DNA of 64,000 nucleotides. Origin: Myotis daubentonii. Taxonomy: Eukaryota > Chordata > Mammalia > Chiroptera > Vespertilionidae. A program made the translations under genes and the position numbers. The notes under the pieces are model-generated. The model had not been told where the DNA came from, searched no databases, and worked only from the letters and a program-made list of their open reading frames with translations. The stretch spans positions 11,269,715-11,333,714 of the forward strand of contig NC_081844.1 in the NCBI RefSeq assembly GCF_963259705.1, in the 5' to 3' direction. Positions 22,703 through 33,340 of the stretch are shown here, piece after piece; the first letter of the stretch is position 1, and every line of letters begins with the position of its first letter.

Positions 22703-22827
22703 TATCAAAATTAAAAGCTTCTGCACAACAACAAAAATCAACAAAATGAAAAAGAATGCCACTAAATGGGAGAACATATTTGGCAATGATACATCTGATA
22801 AGGGGTTAATAACCAAAATATATAAGA

Positions 22828-23352
22828 CTAGAGGCCTGGTGCATGAAATTTGTGCAGGGGGGGGGTGTCCCTCAGCCCAGCCTGCACCCTCTCCAATCTG
22901 GGACCCCTCAAGGGATATCCGACTGCCCATTTACTCTCACAGTCCAGGACTGCTGGCTCCCAACCGCTCGCCTGTCTGCCTGATCACCACCTAACCACTC
23001 CCCTGCCAGCCTGATCAATGCCTAACTACTCCCCTGTTGGCCCGATTGCCCCTAACTGCCCTTCCCTGCTGGCCTTGCCACCCCTAACTGCCCTCCCCAG
23101 CCAGCCTGGTCACCCCCCAACTGCCCTCCCCTGCAGGCCTGGGTCCCCCCCCAACTGCCCTCCCCTGCCAGCCTGGTCACCCCCCAACTGCCCTCCTCTG
23201 CAGGCCTGGGTCCTCCCCCAACTGCCCTCCCCTGCTGGTCTGATTGCCCACAACTGTGCTCCCCTACTGACCATCTTGTGTCCACATGGGAGCGGCCATC
23301 TTGTGTGTTAGAATGATGGTCAATTTGCATATTACCTCTTTATTATATAGGA
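22828..23352 (-). mobile_element. Complete non-autonomous Helitron (HeliBat-type), minus strand
   Basis: The left edge is A|CTAGAGGCCTGGTGC (reversed 3' end), the right edge ATTATATAGGA|T (reversed TCCTATATAAT 5' end). It lies exactly between A and T within L1 ORF2, as Helitrons do, with no target duplication. A ~33-bp C-rich unit repeats about eight times inside (22970-23255). No Rep/helicase gene is present. Confidence 0.9.
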
Positions 23353-23427
23353 TACTCATACAACTTAACAAAAGGAAGACAAACAATCCAATCAAAAACT
23401 GGGCAAAAAAAAAAAAAAAATGGGCAA

Positions 23428-23528
23428 AAGGCCCTGGCCGGTTTGGCTCAGTGGATAGAGCATCGGCCTGTGGACTCAAGGGTCCCAGGTTCGATTCCAG
23501 TCAAGGTCATGTACCTTGGTTGTGGGCA
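23428..23528 (+). mobile_element. Half VES SINE (tRNA-like head only)
   Basis: It has the head GCCCTGGCCGGTTTGGCTCAG and B box GGTTCGATTCC but stops at TTGTGGGCA and resumes L1. TGGGCAAAA occurs on both sides, so the body was probably lost by deletion at a short match. Confidence 0.85.
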
Positions 23529-24519
23529 AAATGACCTAAATAGATACTTCTCCAAAGTGGACATACAGATGGCCAAGAGACATGAAAAAATGCTCAAAGT
23601 CATTGATCATCAGAGAGATGCAAATTAAAATGACAATGAGGTATCACTTCACACCTATCAGAATGGCTACCATCAATAAATCAACAAATGACAAGTGCTG
23701 GTGAGGATGTGGAGAAAAGGGAGCTCTAGTACACTGCTGGTGGGAATGCAGACTGGGACAGTTATTATAGGAAACAGTATGGAGTTTCCTAAAAACACTA
23801 AATATGAAACTGCCATTTGACCCCATGATCATACTTCTAGGAATGTCTCCTAAGAAACCCAACACACCAATCAGAATGAATGTATGCACCCCTATGTTCA
23901 TAGCAGCATGATTGACAATTGCTAAGATCTGGAAACAGCCCAAGTGCCCATCAGTAGATGAGTGAATAAAAGAACTGTGGTACATTTATACCAAGGAATA
24001 CTATGCAGCAGTAGAAGTTAACAATTTGTTACCCTTTGAGACAGCATGGAGGGACCTGGAGAGTATCATGCTAAGTGAAATAAGTCAGTCAGAGAAAGAC
24101 AAGTATTACATGATCACATTCATATGTGGAATCTAATTAACAAAATAAACTGATGATGGGAGTGGATCCAGAGACAAGGCAGGGAAGGAAAGATGGGAGG
24201 GAGGGTATCAACCAAAGAACTTGTATGCATATATGTGTAACCCACAGACAATAAGGGTGGTGAAGGTCTGAGGCCGAGGGGGAGGAGTGCAGGAGCAGGC
24301 TAGAAGGGGTTATTGGGGGGGAGGGGGGAAGAGGACACATGTAATACTTTCAACAATAAAGATTTTTTTAAAAAAAGAACAGAGACATGAGCTGAACCAA
24401 TGGTGCAAAATATCTGGACACTAGTCCTATTTCTGGGCCTGATGAAGACAAGATAGGACTCTTGTCACATTGGCGAGAGACAGACCAACAAACACACAAA
24501 GAAAAGGGATACCCTAACC

Positions 24520-24731
24520 CCGTGGTCGGAAAACTGCGGCTCTCGAGCCACATGCAGCTTTTTGGCCCCTTGAGTGTGGCTCTTCCTAAGCCTTAGGAGT
24601 ACCCTAATTAAGTTAATAACAGTGTACCTACCTATATAGTTTAAGTTTAAAAAATTTGGCTCTCAAAAGAAATTTCAATCGTTGTACTGTTGATATTTGG
24701 CTCTGTTGACTAATGAGTTTGCCAACCACTG
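24520..24731. mobile_element. Non-autonomous hAT transposon in a VES head
   Basis: Starts CCGTGGTCGGAAAACTGCGG and ends GAGTTTGCCAACCACTG, inverted repeats of a hAT family different from SPIN. The exact 8-bp duplication CCCTAACC lies at 24512-24519 and 24732-24739, which is bases 2-9 of the VES SINE head. Confidence 0.9.
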
Positions 24732-24957
24732 CCCTAACCGGTTTGGCTCACTGATAGAGCGTCGGCCTGCAGACAGAAGGGTCCCAGGTTCGATTCCAGT
24801 CAAGAGCATGTACCTTGGTTGCGGGCACATCCCCAGTAGGGGGTGTGCAGGAGGCAGCTGATCGATGTTTCTCTCTCATCAATGTTTCTAACTCTCTATC
24901 CCTCTCCTTTCCTCTCTGTAAAAAAATCAATAAAATATATTTTTAAAAAAAGAAAAA
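24732..24957 (+). mobile_element. VES SINE with a hAT in its first bases
   Basis: CCCTAACCGGTTTGGCTCA, B box GGTTCGATTCC, CT body, A-tail. Its first nine bases are also left at 24511-24519, before the hAT insertion. Confidence 0.92.
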
Positions 24958-25140
24958 GAAAAGAAGAGGCATACAGACAGACACACAGGGATACTCCAGA
25001 GTCAGACAGACACTTCCATACACAGGCACACATGCACCTAGAATAGATACACACCCAGATGATTACAGAGACATAAAGACACAGAATACAGGGAAACACA
25101 CAGAGACCCAGCAGGCAGACAGACACATAGACACTCAGCA
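24958..25140 (+). repeat. Imperfect CAGACA/ACAC-rich simple repeat
   Basis: Degenerate array of CAGACA, CACA and GACAC phrases after the VES tail. Confidence 0.6.
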
Positions 25141-25357
25141 AGCCCTCTTTCTGAAACCTTTTTCCAACAATCCCTATTTCTTGTCTTGTCTATCTCATCG
25201 TCTCTGCCCCTAATAGATATTTACGAAGCACCCACTGTGCAGTGGGCCCTGTTCTAGGTGTTAGCATCACAGGGCAATCAAAGCAGAGTCCCTGCCCTTG
25301 GGGGACAGACACTGTCCAGGGAGGCTGCCAGTGCAAGGATCAATACTGAGCAAGAGG

Positions 25358-25500
25358 GTCCTGGCCAGGTTTGCTCAGTGGTTACAGTTGCGGGTTCAAT
25401 TCCTGGTTAAGGGCATATACCTGGGTTGCAGGTTTGATCCCTGACCCAGGTTGGGGACGCATGTGGAGGGCAACCAATCAACGTGTCTCTCTCACATCGA

Positions 25501-25542
<42 letters not shown>

Positions 25543-25620
25543 CCTTCTACTCTCTCTAAATAAATCAATAGGAAAAATATCCTCATGTGAGGGTTAGGGT
25601 TAAGTAAACAAATTTTAAAA
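25358..25620 (+). mobile_element. Old VES-related SINE with (TC)n expansion
   Basis: Flanked by AATACTGAGCAAGAGG (25342-25357) and AATACTGAACAAGAGG (25621-25636). The body holds an expanded (TC)n block at 25505-25540. Confidence 0.9.
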
Positions 25621-25636
25621 AATACTGAACAAGAGG

Positions 25637-26049
25637 CAGGAGGACTGGGGAGCCATCATGGGGATGGCAGGATGGAGGAGCTGGGGGCCTTTGACTAAAG
25701 GCCCAAGGAAGTGAGTGAGGGGGCTCTGCAGGCATGCAGGAAGAGCGTTCCAGGCCGAGGGAACAGCCAGTGCCGAGGCCTTTCCAGTCCCCATTCTTCC
25801 CCTCTAATCCCCTCCTCTAGTTTCTACTCAGGCCATTTAGAAGGGGAAGGGATAGGACAGGCAAATGGAGAAAGTGATCCCTCCAGGTGTCAGCTCCCTG
25901 GTGGGCCTGGTCACCTTCCATTCCACAGATGGAACACCACAGGCTCAGAGAGGCTGTGTGACACCTGAGGTCACAGCACAAATAGGGCCCAGGTCTATCC
26001 GAACTGGGGGCCTCTGACTTCAGGGAGTAGATTCACCCCTACTGAGGGC
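25637..26049. other. Unassigned sequence with L2-like remnant
   Basis: Near 25735-25780 AGGAAGAGCGTTCCAGGC...GGGAACAGCCAGTGC resembles a reversed L2 3' end. No gene. Confidence 0.45.
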
Positions 26050-26395
26050 AGGAATTTTTTTTTCCCAATTACAGTTGACATTCAATATTGTATGTTTCAG
26101 GTGTACATCACAGTGGTTAGACCTTTACATAACTTACAAAGTGATCCCCCAATAAGTCTAGTACCCACCTGGCACCATAAATAGTTATTATGATATTATT
26201 GACTATATTTCCTATGCTATATATTATATTCCTATGAGTATTTTTAACTACTAATTTGTACTCTTTAATCTCTTTACCTTTTTCACCCAGTCCCCAGTCC
26301 CCCACCCATCTGGCAACCATCAAACTATTTTCTGTATCTGTGAGTTTGTTTCTGTTTTGTTTGTTCATTTATTTTACTCTTCAGATTCCAAGGGC
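26050..26395 (-). mobile_element. Old L1 3' end, minus strand
   Basis: AATTACAGTTGACATTCAATATTG, GTGTACATCACAGTGGTTAGAC and CTGTATCTGTGAGTTTGTTTC are the reversed 3' end of mammalian L1M-type elements. Confidence 0.75.
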
Positions 26396-26689
26396 AGGAA
26401 TCTTGATTGGCAAAGTCTGGGCTAGACAGGACAGTCAGGCCCTGGGACAGCAGACACCTGCCCTGCATGATGCGCTGGAGTGTGAGTTACTTAACTGGAT
26501 AGATACTGCAGGGCCCAGAGAGGCAGTAACAGACAGACATTCAGGGCTTCAGTCCCCAACCCTGCAGAACAGGAGAGCATCAGCCCCGGAGAGGGGGCCA
26601 GCCCAGAGCGATGATAATTTGGAAAATGAGTCAACTTGGGAAGGGAGGGGGGTCTGATAGTAGAAGCAGGACTGTGAGTAGGGGCCTCA

Positions 26690-27440
26690 GATTCTGTATG
26701 AGTCTCCTATGGCTACAATAACAATCATCACAATGTGTTATCTAATAGTTCTAGGGATCAGAGGTTCAACAGGGGTCTCACTGAGATAAAAATCAAGCTG
26801 TCTGCAGGCTTTGGTCCTTCTGGCGGCTCGAGGGGAGAACGTTCTGTGCCTCTTGCAGCTTCTAGAGCAGTGGTTCTCAACCTTCCTAATGCCGCAGCCC
26901 TTTCAAACAGTTCCTCATGTTGTGACCCAACCATAAAATTATTTTCATTGCTACTTCATAACTGTAATTTTGCTACTGTTATGAATCGTAATGTAAATAT
27001 CTGATATGTAGGATGTATTTTCATTGTTACAAACTGAACATAATTAAAGCATAGTGTTTAATCACAAAAACAATATGTAATTATATATGTGTCTTCCGAT
27101 GGTCTTAGGTGACCCCTGTGAAAGGATCGTTCGACCCCCCCATAGGGGTCTTGACCCACAGGTTGAGAACCGCTGTTCTAGAGGCTTCCTGCATGCCGTG
27201 GCTCATGGTCCCTTCCTTCATTTTCAAAGTCAGCAGCATAGCATCTTCTAGTCTCTCTAACCCTCCTGCCTCTCCGTCATAGGACATGGGCCCATCTGGA
27301 TAATCCAAGATCATCTCCCCAGCTCCAGATCCTTAAAATCAAATCTGCAAAGACCCTTTTGCCATATAAGGTCACATAGTCACAGGTTCCAGGCATTAGG
27401 ACTCATGGACATCACTGGGTATCTATTTCCCACCTATCAT
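26690..27440 (-). mobile_element. MLT1-like MaLR LTR, minus strand, split by SPIN
   Basis: TCTCCTATGGCTACAATAAC at the left, GGGCCCATCTGGATAATCC and CTGCAAAGACCCTTTTGCC at the right are reversed MaLR LTR phrases. The SPIN copy at 26868-27175 interrupts it. Confidence 0.7.
26868..27175 (+). mobile_element. SPIN-type hAT transposon, full-length non-autonomous form
   Basis: Starts CAGTGGTTCTCAACC and ends GGTTGAGAACCGCTG. The exact 8-bp duplication TTCTAGAG lies at 26860-26867 and 27176-27183. 308 bp, no coding capacity. Confidence 0.95.
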
Positions 27441-27934
27441 AGGGTCAGAGTCCACGGTCCAGCTTCCAGGCCTGGCCATGATGGCCCCAGGGTCTGAAAA
27501 TGGACCATGTGGCTGGGACAAGCGGACTGACAAGCAGTAGGGACAAGGAGATCTTCTGGGAGCCACCTGGATCCAGGCCATCAGCCTCCTCCATCCCACC
27601 TCCTTGTTCCTGTGAAGCCCTGGGAGGGAGGAAGAGGAGGCAAGGAGCTCCTTCTCTCCCCTCAGGTCTGAGCTCTGGGCTTTCCTGGGTCCCCTCCCAC
27701 AACACCCCACATTGAACTGGCCAGGCCAGCTTAGAAACAGCCCCATTTCCCCATTCCCACTAACCAGGCCCTGGCCTTCCCTGAATTCCCCCAAACCCTC
27801 ACAATTTTATCTTTAAATCCCTCTGGCATCCCTCCTTTCATTCTGTCTGCAACCTCCATATCAGGCCCCAGCTGCTCTCACTGCCCACTCATGTTAAATC
27901 TGACCTGCCTGAGTCTAATTTTAAATTATGCCGT
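27441..27934. other. Unassigned sequence
   Basis: No gene or named repeat. The minus-strand open frames at 27423-27794 overlap each other and show no domain. Confidence 0.4.
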
Positions 27935-28370
27935 GCCCTAGCCAATTTGACTCAGCGGTTCTCGACCTGTGGGTCGCTAACAATGAAAATACATCCTGCA
28001 TATCAGATATTTACATTACGATTCATAACAGTAGCAAAATTACAGTTATGAAGTAGCAACGAAAATAATTTTATGGTTGGGGGTCACCACAACATGAGGA
28101 ACTGTATTAAAGGGTCGCGGCATTTGGAAGGTTGAGAACCACTGACCCTCCAATCCAGCTTCTCTCAGAGCGTCGGCCTGCGGACTGAAAGGTCCCGGGT
28201 TCGATTCCAGTCAAGGGCACATGCCTGGGTTGCAAGCTTGATCCCCAGTAGGGGGCGTGCAGGAGGCAGCCAGTCAATGGTTCTCTCTCATCATTGATGT
28301 TTCTATCTCTATCTCCCTGTCCCTTCCTCTCTGAAATCAATAAAAATATGTTAAATAAATAAATAAATAA
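27935..28370 (+). mobile_element. VES SINE split by SPIN
   Basis: The head GCCCTAGCCAATTTGACTCAG (27935-27955) is cut off by SPIN and resumes at about 28169 (AGAGCGTCGGCCTGCGGACTG), followed by the body and an (AAAT)n tail. AAATTATGCC before and AAATTGTGCC after fit a target duplication. Confidence 0.85.
27953..28144 (-). mobile_element. SPIN-type hAT transposon, short form, no target duplication
   Basis: Reads CAGCGGTTCTCGACCTGTGG to GAAGGTTGAGAACCACTG. The flanking octamers do not match. Its first bases CAG overlap the VES phrase CTCAG, and about 24 unexplained bases lie on the right before the VES resumes. Confidence 0.85.
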
Positions 28371-29299
28371 ATTGTGCCTCTCCAGAGAGAGCCTTTGAGG
28401 GCCTTTCGACCCTGGCCCCACCCTACTGTCCTCTCCTCATTCACTTCCAGACCCTGACTCAGCTTAATCCCTACCTACTCATTTCTCTGAGGTCACCTCC
28501 TCCTCCAGGAAGCATGCTCATGGAAGGGGGATGGGGGACCAGGAAAAGGAGAGTACCTCCCACCTGAAATCTTCCCCTGGCTCTGGCTCACCCCATCCTC
28601 TTTGGGGGGCCTCTCGCTGCACTTCACCCAGAATCTGCCACTTGTCCCCATTCAGGGGAGTCATACACATGACTGACTGTCCTGTTCTGAGCAGCCCTGT
28701 GCAAGGCATGGGATACAAGACAGTTCCTAGTGCCCACAACTGAGAACAGTTTCTTTGCAAAGAAGTTCTTGGCTGGAGGGGAAGAGAATGAGTGTAAGTG
28801 GAGGGCGGGGCAGAAGTGGAGGTGGGGGGTCTTTGGAGGGGACGGAGGCCTGAGGGAGATAGTGAAGGGCGCAGCAAATGCAAGGCCAGAAGCTGGATTG
28901 GAGGGCCAGGTTCTTCCAAGGCCTCTGCACCACCCCCTCCACTTTCTATGTGTGGAAATCAAATATCAGTGACCCAAAGCAACTTGCCTAGGGGCCCCAC
29001 AGCCCAGAAATGAGGACTCCCCCCACCTCCCGAGATCTGCTTCAGGGAGAGGCTTTTGTCCAAAGGTGAGGCTACTTCCCCAGATAACGCCGGCCGGCCA
29101 GCGGCTCTGGAACCCCCTGGCCTCCAACTGGCAACAGCTGGACCCTGAGTGCCAGGTGAGCCCCAGGTGTGCAGAGAAAACTGGATTGTCCTCCATTCAC
29201 ACTTCAGGTTCCAGCTGCCAAGAGGGGGCCCAGCACCCTCCTCTGTTGCCCTCTGCTGGGCTACCTGGCCCTTACACTCCACCCATCCGCAGACCTTTT
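28371..29299. other. Unassigned GC-rich sequence
   Basis: Open frames on both strands at 28518-29282 overlap and lack any recognisable domain. No repeat named. Confidence 0.4.
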
Positions 29300-29555
29300 A
29301 TTTTTTTCTCAAACTTCTTAAATTTATTGAGACTTGTTTTGTGTCCTAACATGTGGTCTATCCTAGAAAATGGAACACTTGAAAAGAATGTATATTCTCC
29401 TGCTTTGGGGTGGAATGCTCTGCCGATATCAGTTTAGTCCATCTGATCTAGTGTGTTATTTAAGGCTGCTGGGTCCTTGCTGAGTTTATGTCTGGAAGAT
29501 CTATCCACTGAGGTCAATGGGGTGTTCAAATCTCCTACTGTGACTCCAACCCGTA
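29300..29555 (-). mobile_element. L1 ORF2 (endonuclease region) fragment, minus strand
   Basis: TATTGAGACTTGTTTTGTGTCC and AACATGTGGTCTATCCTAG are the reversed L1 phrases seen on the + strand at 8845-8880 and 20600-20640. It ends directly at the CpG island. Confidence 0.8.
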
Positions 29556-29559
29556 GACT

Positions 29560-30720
29560 TTGCCCGGCTGCCCTCCACGCCTCCCAGCCTCTAGAATGGC
29601 CTCTGGGCGCGCCTGGGCCCCACGCACCACGAACTGGACCCCCATGGCCTGCGAGCTGGGACCGGACCCTAGACTCCAGGTACCGAGGCGGCCTCTGAGG
29701 CCTGAGGCGGTGTCTGGGCCTCCTCTGCAACGCCCAGGCGTGCGCTTCGGCGGATCAGGGCGCCTCCGAGTGTTGGCAGGTGCACGGGGCAGAGCCGGGC
29801 CAGAGGGGCTGCGGCGCGGCCGGGGTACAGTGGCGAACGCCGGAGAAGCAGGGGGCCAGACTGAGCGCGCGGCGTACTGCGCCGTATTCAGAGGCGAGCG
29901 GCAGGTTCCGGCGAGAAATCTGAGGCTGGATCGCAGCCAAGAAAGCCTCGGGGCGGGGCCGGCGGCGGGGAGGGTCTGCGGCCGCCCGCGGGCGGGAGGG
30001 AAGTGGCCGGTGGCCGAGAGGGAGCCGAGCGCCGCCAGGATCCAGCGTCCCGCCGCCCCCGCCCCCAGCCCCGCCCTTCCAGGCCCCGCCCCGCACCCCC
30101 TCCAGCCTTTTCCCGCGGCCCCAGCCGGCGCCGTGCCGAGTCCGGCTACCTGGTGCTCCCTGCGTGTTTCTCTGTTGGGCGTGCGGACCCCAACCCGGTG
30201 AGCTCGGCCGCCCGCCCCCCAGGTAAGCGAACCTCCCGCGCCCAGAACGCCGTCCCAAACGCCACCCTCGCGGCCAGCGCCCGCCCCTCCTCCACAGCCA
30301 TGGCGGCCCCGGCCCGGCCCCCACGTGACTCAGTTCGGCCCCCCAGCGCCCTGCCCGGACGGCCTCTTGGGGCTTCCCATCTGGTCCCAGGCCCGGGCTG
30401 CCTCCCCGAGAGAGCCCTGCTCCCTGGAGGGCCCCGGCGCCGCGCGCTCCCGGGGATGCGGCTGCGACGCGGGCGGGAGGGACTGGGGCAGCCTGGCACC
30501 GTGACGCCAGGGAATCGCTGTGGACGCGGGGAGCGCTGCGCGAGTGTCGGTCCCTCACCCGCGAACCCCTCCGGAGCGACTCCCGGGGGCCCCCGACGTG
30601 CCCGAGTTGGGGGTGCAGCCGGGGCCGCAGAGGCTGCTAGGAGCCGCGTAAACAGAAACCGGCCGTTCTAGCCCCTGCTGAGTGCGGGGAAGACTACGCA
30701 TCAGGGCGATGGGGTAAGTC
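29560..30720 (+). promoter_or_regulatory. CERS4: CpG island, likely CERS4 promoter with non-coding first exon
   Basis: This is the only long CpG-dense stretch in the window, with many CG dinucleotides, GC boxes (GGGCGGGGCC, CCCGCCC) and no TATA box at an obvious place. On the + strand it holds good splice donors, notably CCCCAG|GTAAGCG after 30222 and GGG|GTAAGTC after 30713, as expected for a first non-coding exon feeding the CERS4 coding exon at 49188. Assignment to CERS4 is inferred from strand, position and the absence of another gene. A bidirectional or lncRNA promoter remains possible. Confidence 0.6.
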
Positions 30721-32916
30721 AAGTCAGGGAGGGCTTCTCGGAGCCGGTACCGTCCGGGCCGGAGCAACCAGCCACGAGGGCTTCTTAGGCCCAGGAAACG
30801 GCAAGATTCTGAGGCAGGGCCCAGCCTGGTGCGTCCGCAGGGCGGAACAGAGCCAGCGTGGCCGAAGCGCGGGCATTGGAAGTGGGAGAGGTTGGCCCGG
30901 GCCTCGAAGATGGGTGGCAGGAGTGTGTGGTTTCCATTTTCAAGCCTGTGGGGTCCCCAGAAGGCTTAGAACAAAGTGGGTGCGGTAGTCTTAAGAAGAT
31001 CCAGCAGCTGCTGTGGGCAGAACAGAGGGGAGGAGGCTGCTGCTTGCAGCCGGGCTGGCAGGGGTGGTGGAAACTAGGTGAATTGGGGGTTAATTTTGTC
31101 AGAACATCATTATCTCCTCCCTGCTCAGAAGTGGGGCATGAAGGAAAGAAAGTGCCCAGAGGAGATTGCTGGCTTGGGCAGCTGGGAGTGTGGAGGGGCC
31201 TTTCATGGCTGGGATAGGGAAACTGAGGGAAAAACGTGTGTGGGGGTGGAGGGGGGGCCTGTTTTGGCCAAGGCTGATTTGCAAAACCTATGAGAATGCC
31301 ACCTGATGGGGGAGCCCAGGCAAGGTCCCAAGCAACTGAGCCCCAGCTGGCCCCATGGAGGCGGCCTGGATCTGTTGCATGGGGCCGTCTGAGTTAGAGA
31401 TTCTGGAGGATGGGGCTGTCTTTGAAGCTCCTTGCATCCCCACCTCAACTCAGTCCCCTTCCAACAGCAGCTGCTGTGAATAAACCAGTGAGTGCCCTAG
31501 AGCCTCGCTCAGCACACCTGGGTCCCACAGGCCTGGCCAGACTGCAGGGAGGAGGCTCTCAGGACATTCCTTGCCTGCCCTCCTAGCTCCCAGCAAAGAC
31601 GTCTTAGAGGAGAGGGAAGAGGCAGTGAAAATAAGCTGGGAGCCTTGGTCCTTGAACTGGCCTTTTGGCCCCAGGGAAAGTTTCTGAGCTTCAGTTTGCC
31701 CATCTGCAAAATGGGCCAGCAGTTCCTATCCCTGGGAGTGTCGGAGGTCAAAGGAAGCCTTGGCTAGGAAAGGGCTTGGCCATCCCAGTGGCAGCCTCAT
31801 GACTAGGGGGAGATGGGGAAGACTCCAATGCCAGTGGGAGTTCACAGCCCTATGAGCCTCCATTTCTTGTTCTGAGAAATGGGAGTGGGAGTTCATAACT
31901 GCACCCATCTCCAGACCCAGGGCCATTTGCAGATTGAGTCAGGCATGCAAAGTGTTTAGTTGGCCCAGTGCCTGGCATGGAGTGAACACTGGCACAGGAG
32001 CCGCTAGGATGACTGTAGTTGGTGGGGGTGGGGGTGGGGGGTGGGGGAGCAGGCCTTGGTTCACTCCTCCCACCTCCCACTAACCCTGGGCCACCCACAG
32101 GAAAGCAGGCATGGGGTGTCGAGGCAAGATTCTCTCTTATCCAGGCACTGCAGGCTGTCCCCTTTCCTGCTGTGGTTGTCTGGAAGTTGCCACAGACCAG
32201 GTCCTGCCAGTTTGAGGTCAATGCCCTCAGGCTAGTGACTTCACTTCCTTTGTGCTTCAGTTTCTTCCTTGCAAAATGGGAATAATAACAATCATCACTT
32301 CAGAGATGAGCACATTGTCCAGCTCATAGGCCATAGCATCTGATAAAATAGAATGCCTGGGGGTAGGGGACCAGAGGAGTGAGCTGATTGAGCCTGGGGA
32401 GGGGTCAGGAAAGGCTTCTTGGAGGAGGTGGCTGTTGGACTCATTAGTAAGGATGATTAAGAGTTAATGGGAAGAGGGAGAGAAAAAAAAGAAGAGTTAA
32501 TGGGCAGAGACCAGTGAGCTAAGTTGTGGAGGGGAGGAACTGCAGGGTACATGGGAGTTGCTGCCTGCAGGAGCCAGCATGGAGGCAGGCACGCTGCACT
32601 GGTCCAGATCATGATGGAGCTGGACCAGGTGGAAGCGTGGCTGTGTGAGAAGTAAGTGGGTGGGTCCAGAGCAGATTTGCAGTTGGATAGGATGCAGAAG
32701 CTGCTGCGTGGGAAGCAGGTTCAGGTACAAGTTAGCAATCTGTTTCTGTGGTGCTACTGGAGGTCCAGGTGGAGGTGAGGTGCGGCTGGGTGCAGGGCAG
32801 GCTTTGGAGAAGCAAGCCTGGAGCTTGGGACACATACCCACCTTGGGTGGGGGGGTGGAGTTTGGAGAGAGGGTGGAAGGAAACCAGGAGTGGGTGACAA
32901 GTCAAAAGCCAAAGGA
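30721..32916. other. Presumed CERS4 first intron, few repeats
   Basis: No gene. MIR-like pieces are visible at about 31860-31990 and 32190-32350 (TGTGCTTCAGTTTCTTCCTTGCAAAATGGGAATAATAA). Confidence 0.5.
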
Positions 32917-33100
32917 GCCCTCGCTGGTTTGGCTCAGTGGATAGAGCGTCAGCCTGTGGGCACATGCCCGGGGTGCGGGCTCGATCCCCAGTAGGGGCCT
33001 GCAGCAGGCAGCCAATCAATGATTCTCTCTCATCATTGATGTTTCTATCTCTCTCCCTCTCCCTTCTTCTCTGAAATCAATAAAAATATATTTAAAAAAT
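32917..33100 (+). mobile_element. VES SINE with internal deletion
   Basis: Flanked by AAAGCCAAAGGAG (32904-32916) and AAAGCCGAAGGAG (33101-33113). The B-box segment between CAGCCTGTGG and GCACATGCCC is missing. Confidence 0.88.
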
Positions 33101-33136
33101 AAAGCCGAAGGAGCAAGGGCTTCAAAAAGGAGAACG

Positions 33137-33340
33137 AGCCGGCCGGTGTGGCTCAGTGGTTGAGCATTGAGTAGGAGGTCACAGTTGGATTCCCGGTTAG
33201 GGCACGTACCGGGTTTTCTGGCTGGATCCAGTGGGGGCGTGTGGGAGGCAGCCGATCAGTGATTTCATCATTGCTGTTTCTCTCTCTCTCTCTCTCTCCC
33301 TTCCTCTCTCTGAAATCACTAAAAAAAATTTTTTTAAATG
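33137..33340 (+). mobile_element. Old VES-related SINE
   Basis: GCCGGCCGGTGTGGCTCAGTGG head, decayed B box, (TC)n body, CTCTCTGAAATCAC and an A/T tail. Confidence 0.82.

Larger units (their letters stand above)
18980..24372 (+). mobile_element. LINE-1, inactive, host of several insertions
   Basis: L1 parts in order: leader, ORF1 from ATG 19058 to about 19850 with stops, ORF2 from ATG 20046 (endonuclease region MAINKYLSIITLNVNVNG) to about 24130 with a gap in the reverse transcriptase around 22515-22702, and a G-rich 3' UTR (24137-24350) ending in an A-rich tail. It carries an L1 tail fragment, a UBA52 pseudogene, two Helitrons and a half SINE. Frameshifts and stops are common. Confidence 0.9.

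Noticed and set aside
25570..25610. Interstitial telomere-like repeat (GAGGGTTAGGGTTAAG)
   Set aside because: Only about two units occur, within a SINE tail; not a telomeric array.
29560..30671. Long overlapping open frames on both strands of the CpG island (up to 267 residues)
   Set aside because: Low stop-codon density is expected at this GC content. The proteins are Pro/Arg/Ala/Gly-rich with no domain, and they overlap in several frames.
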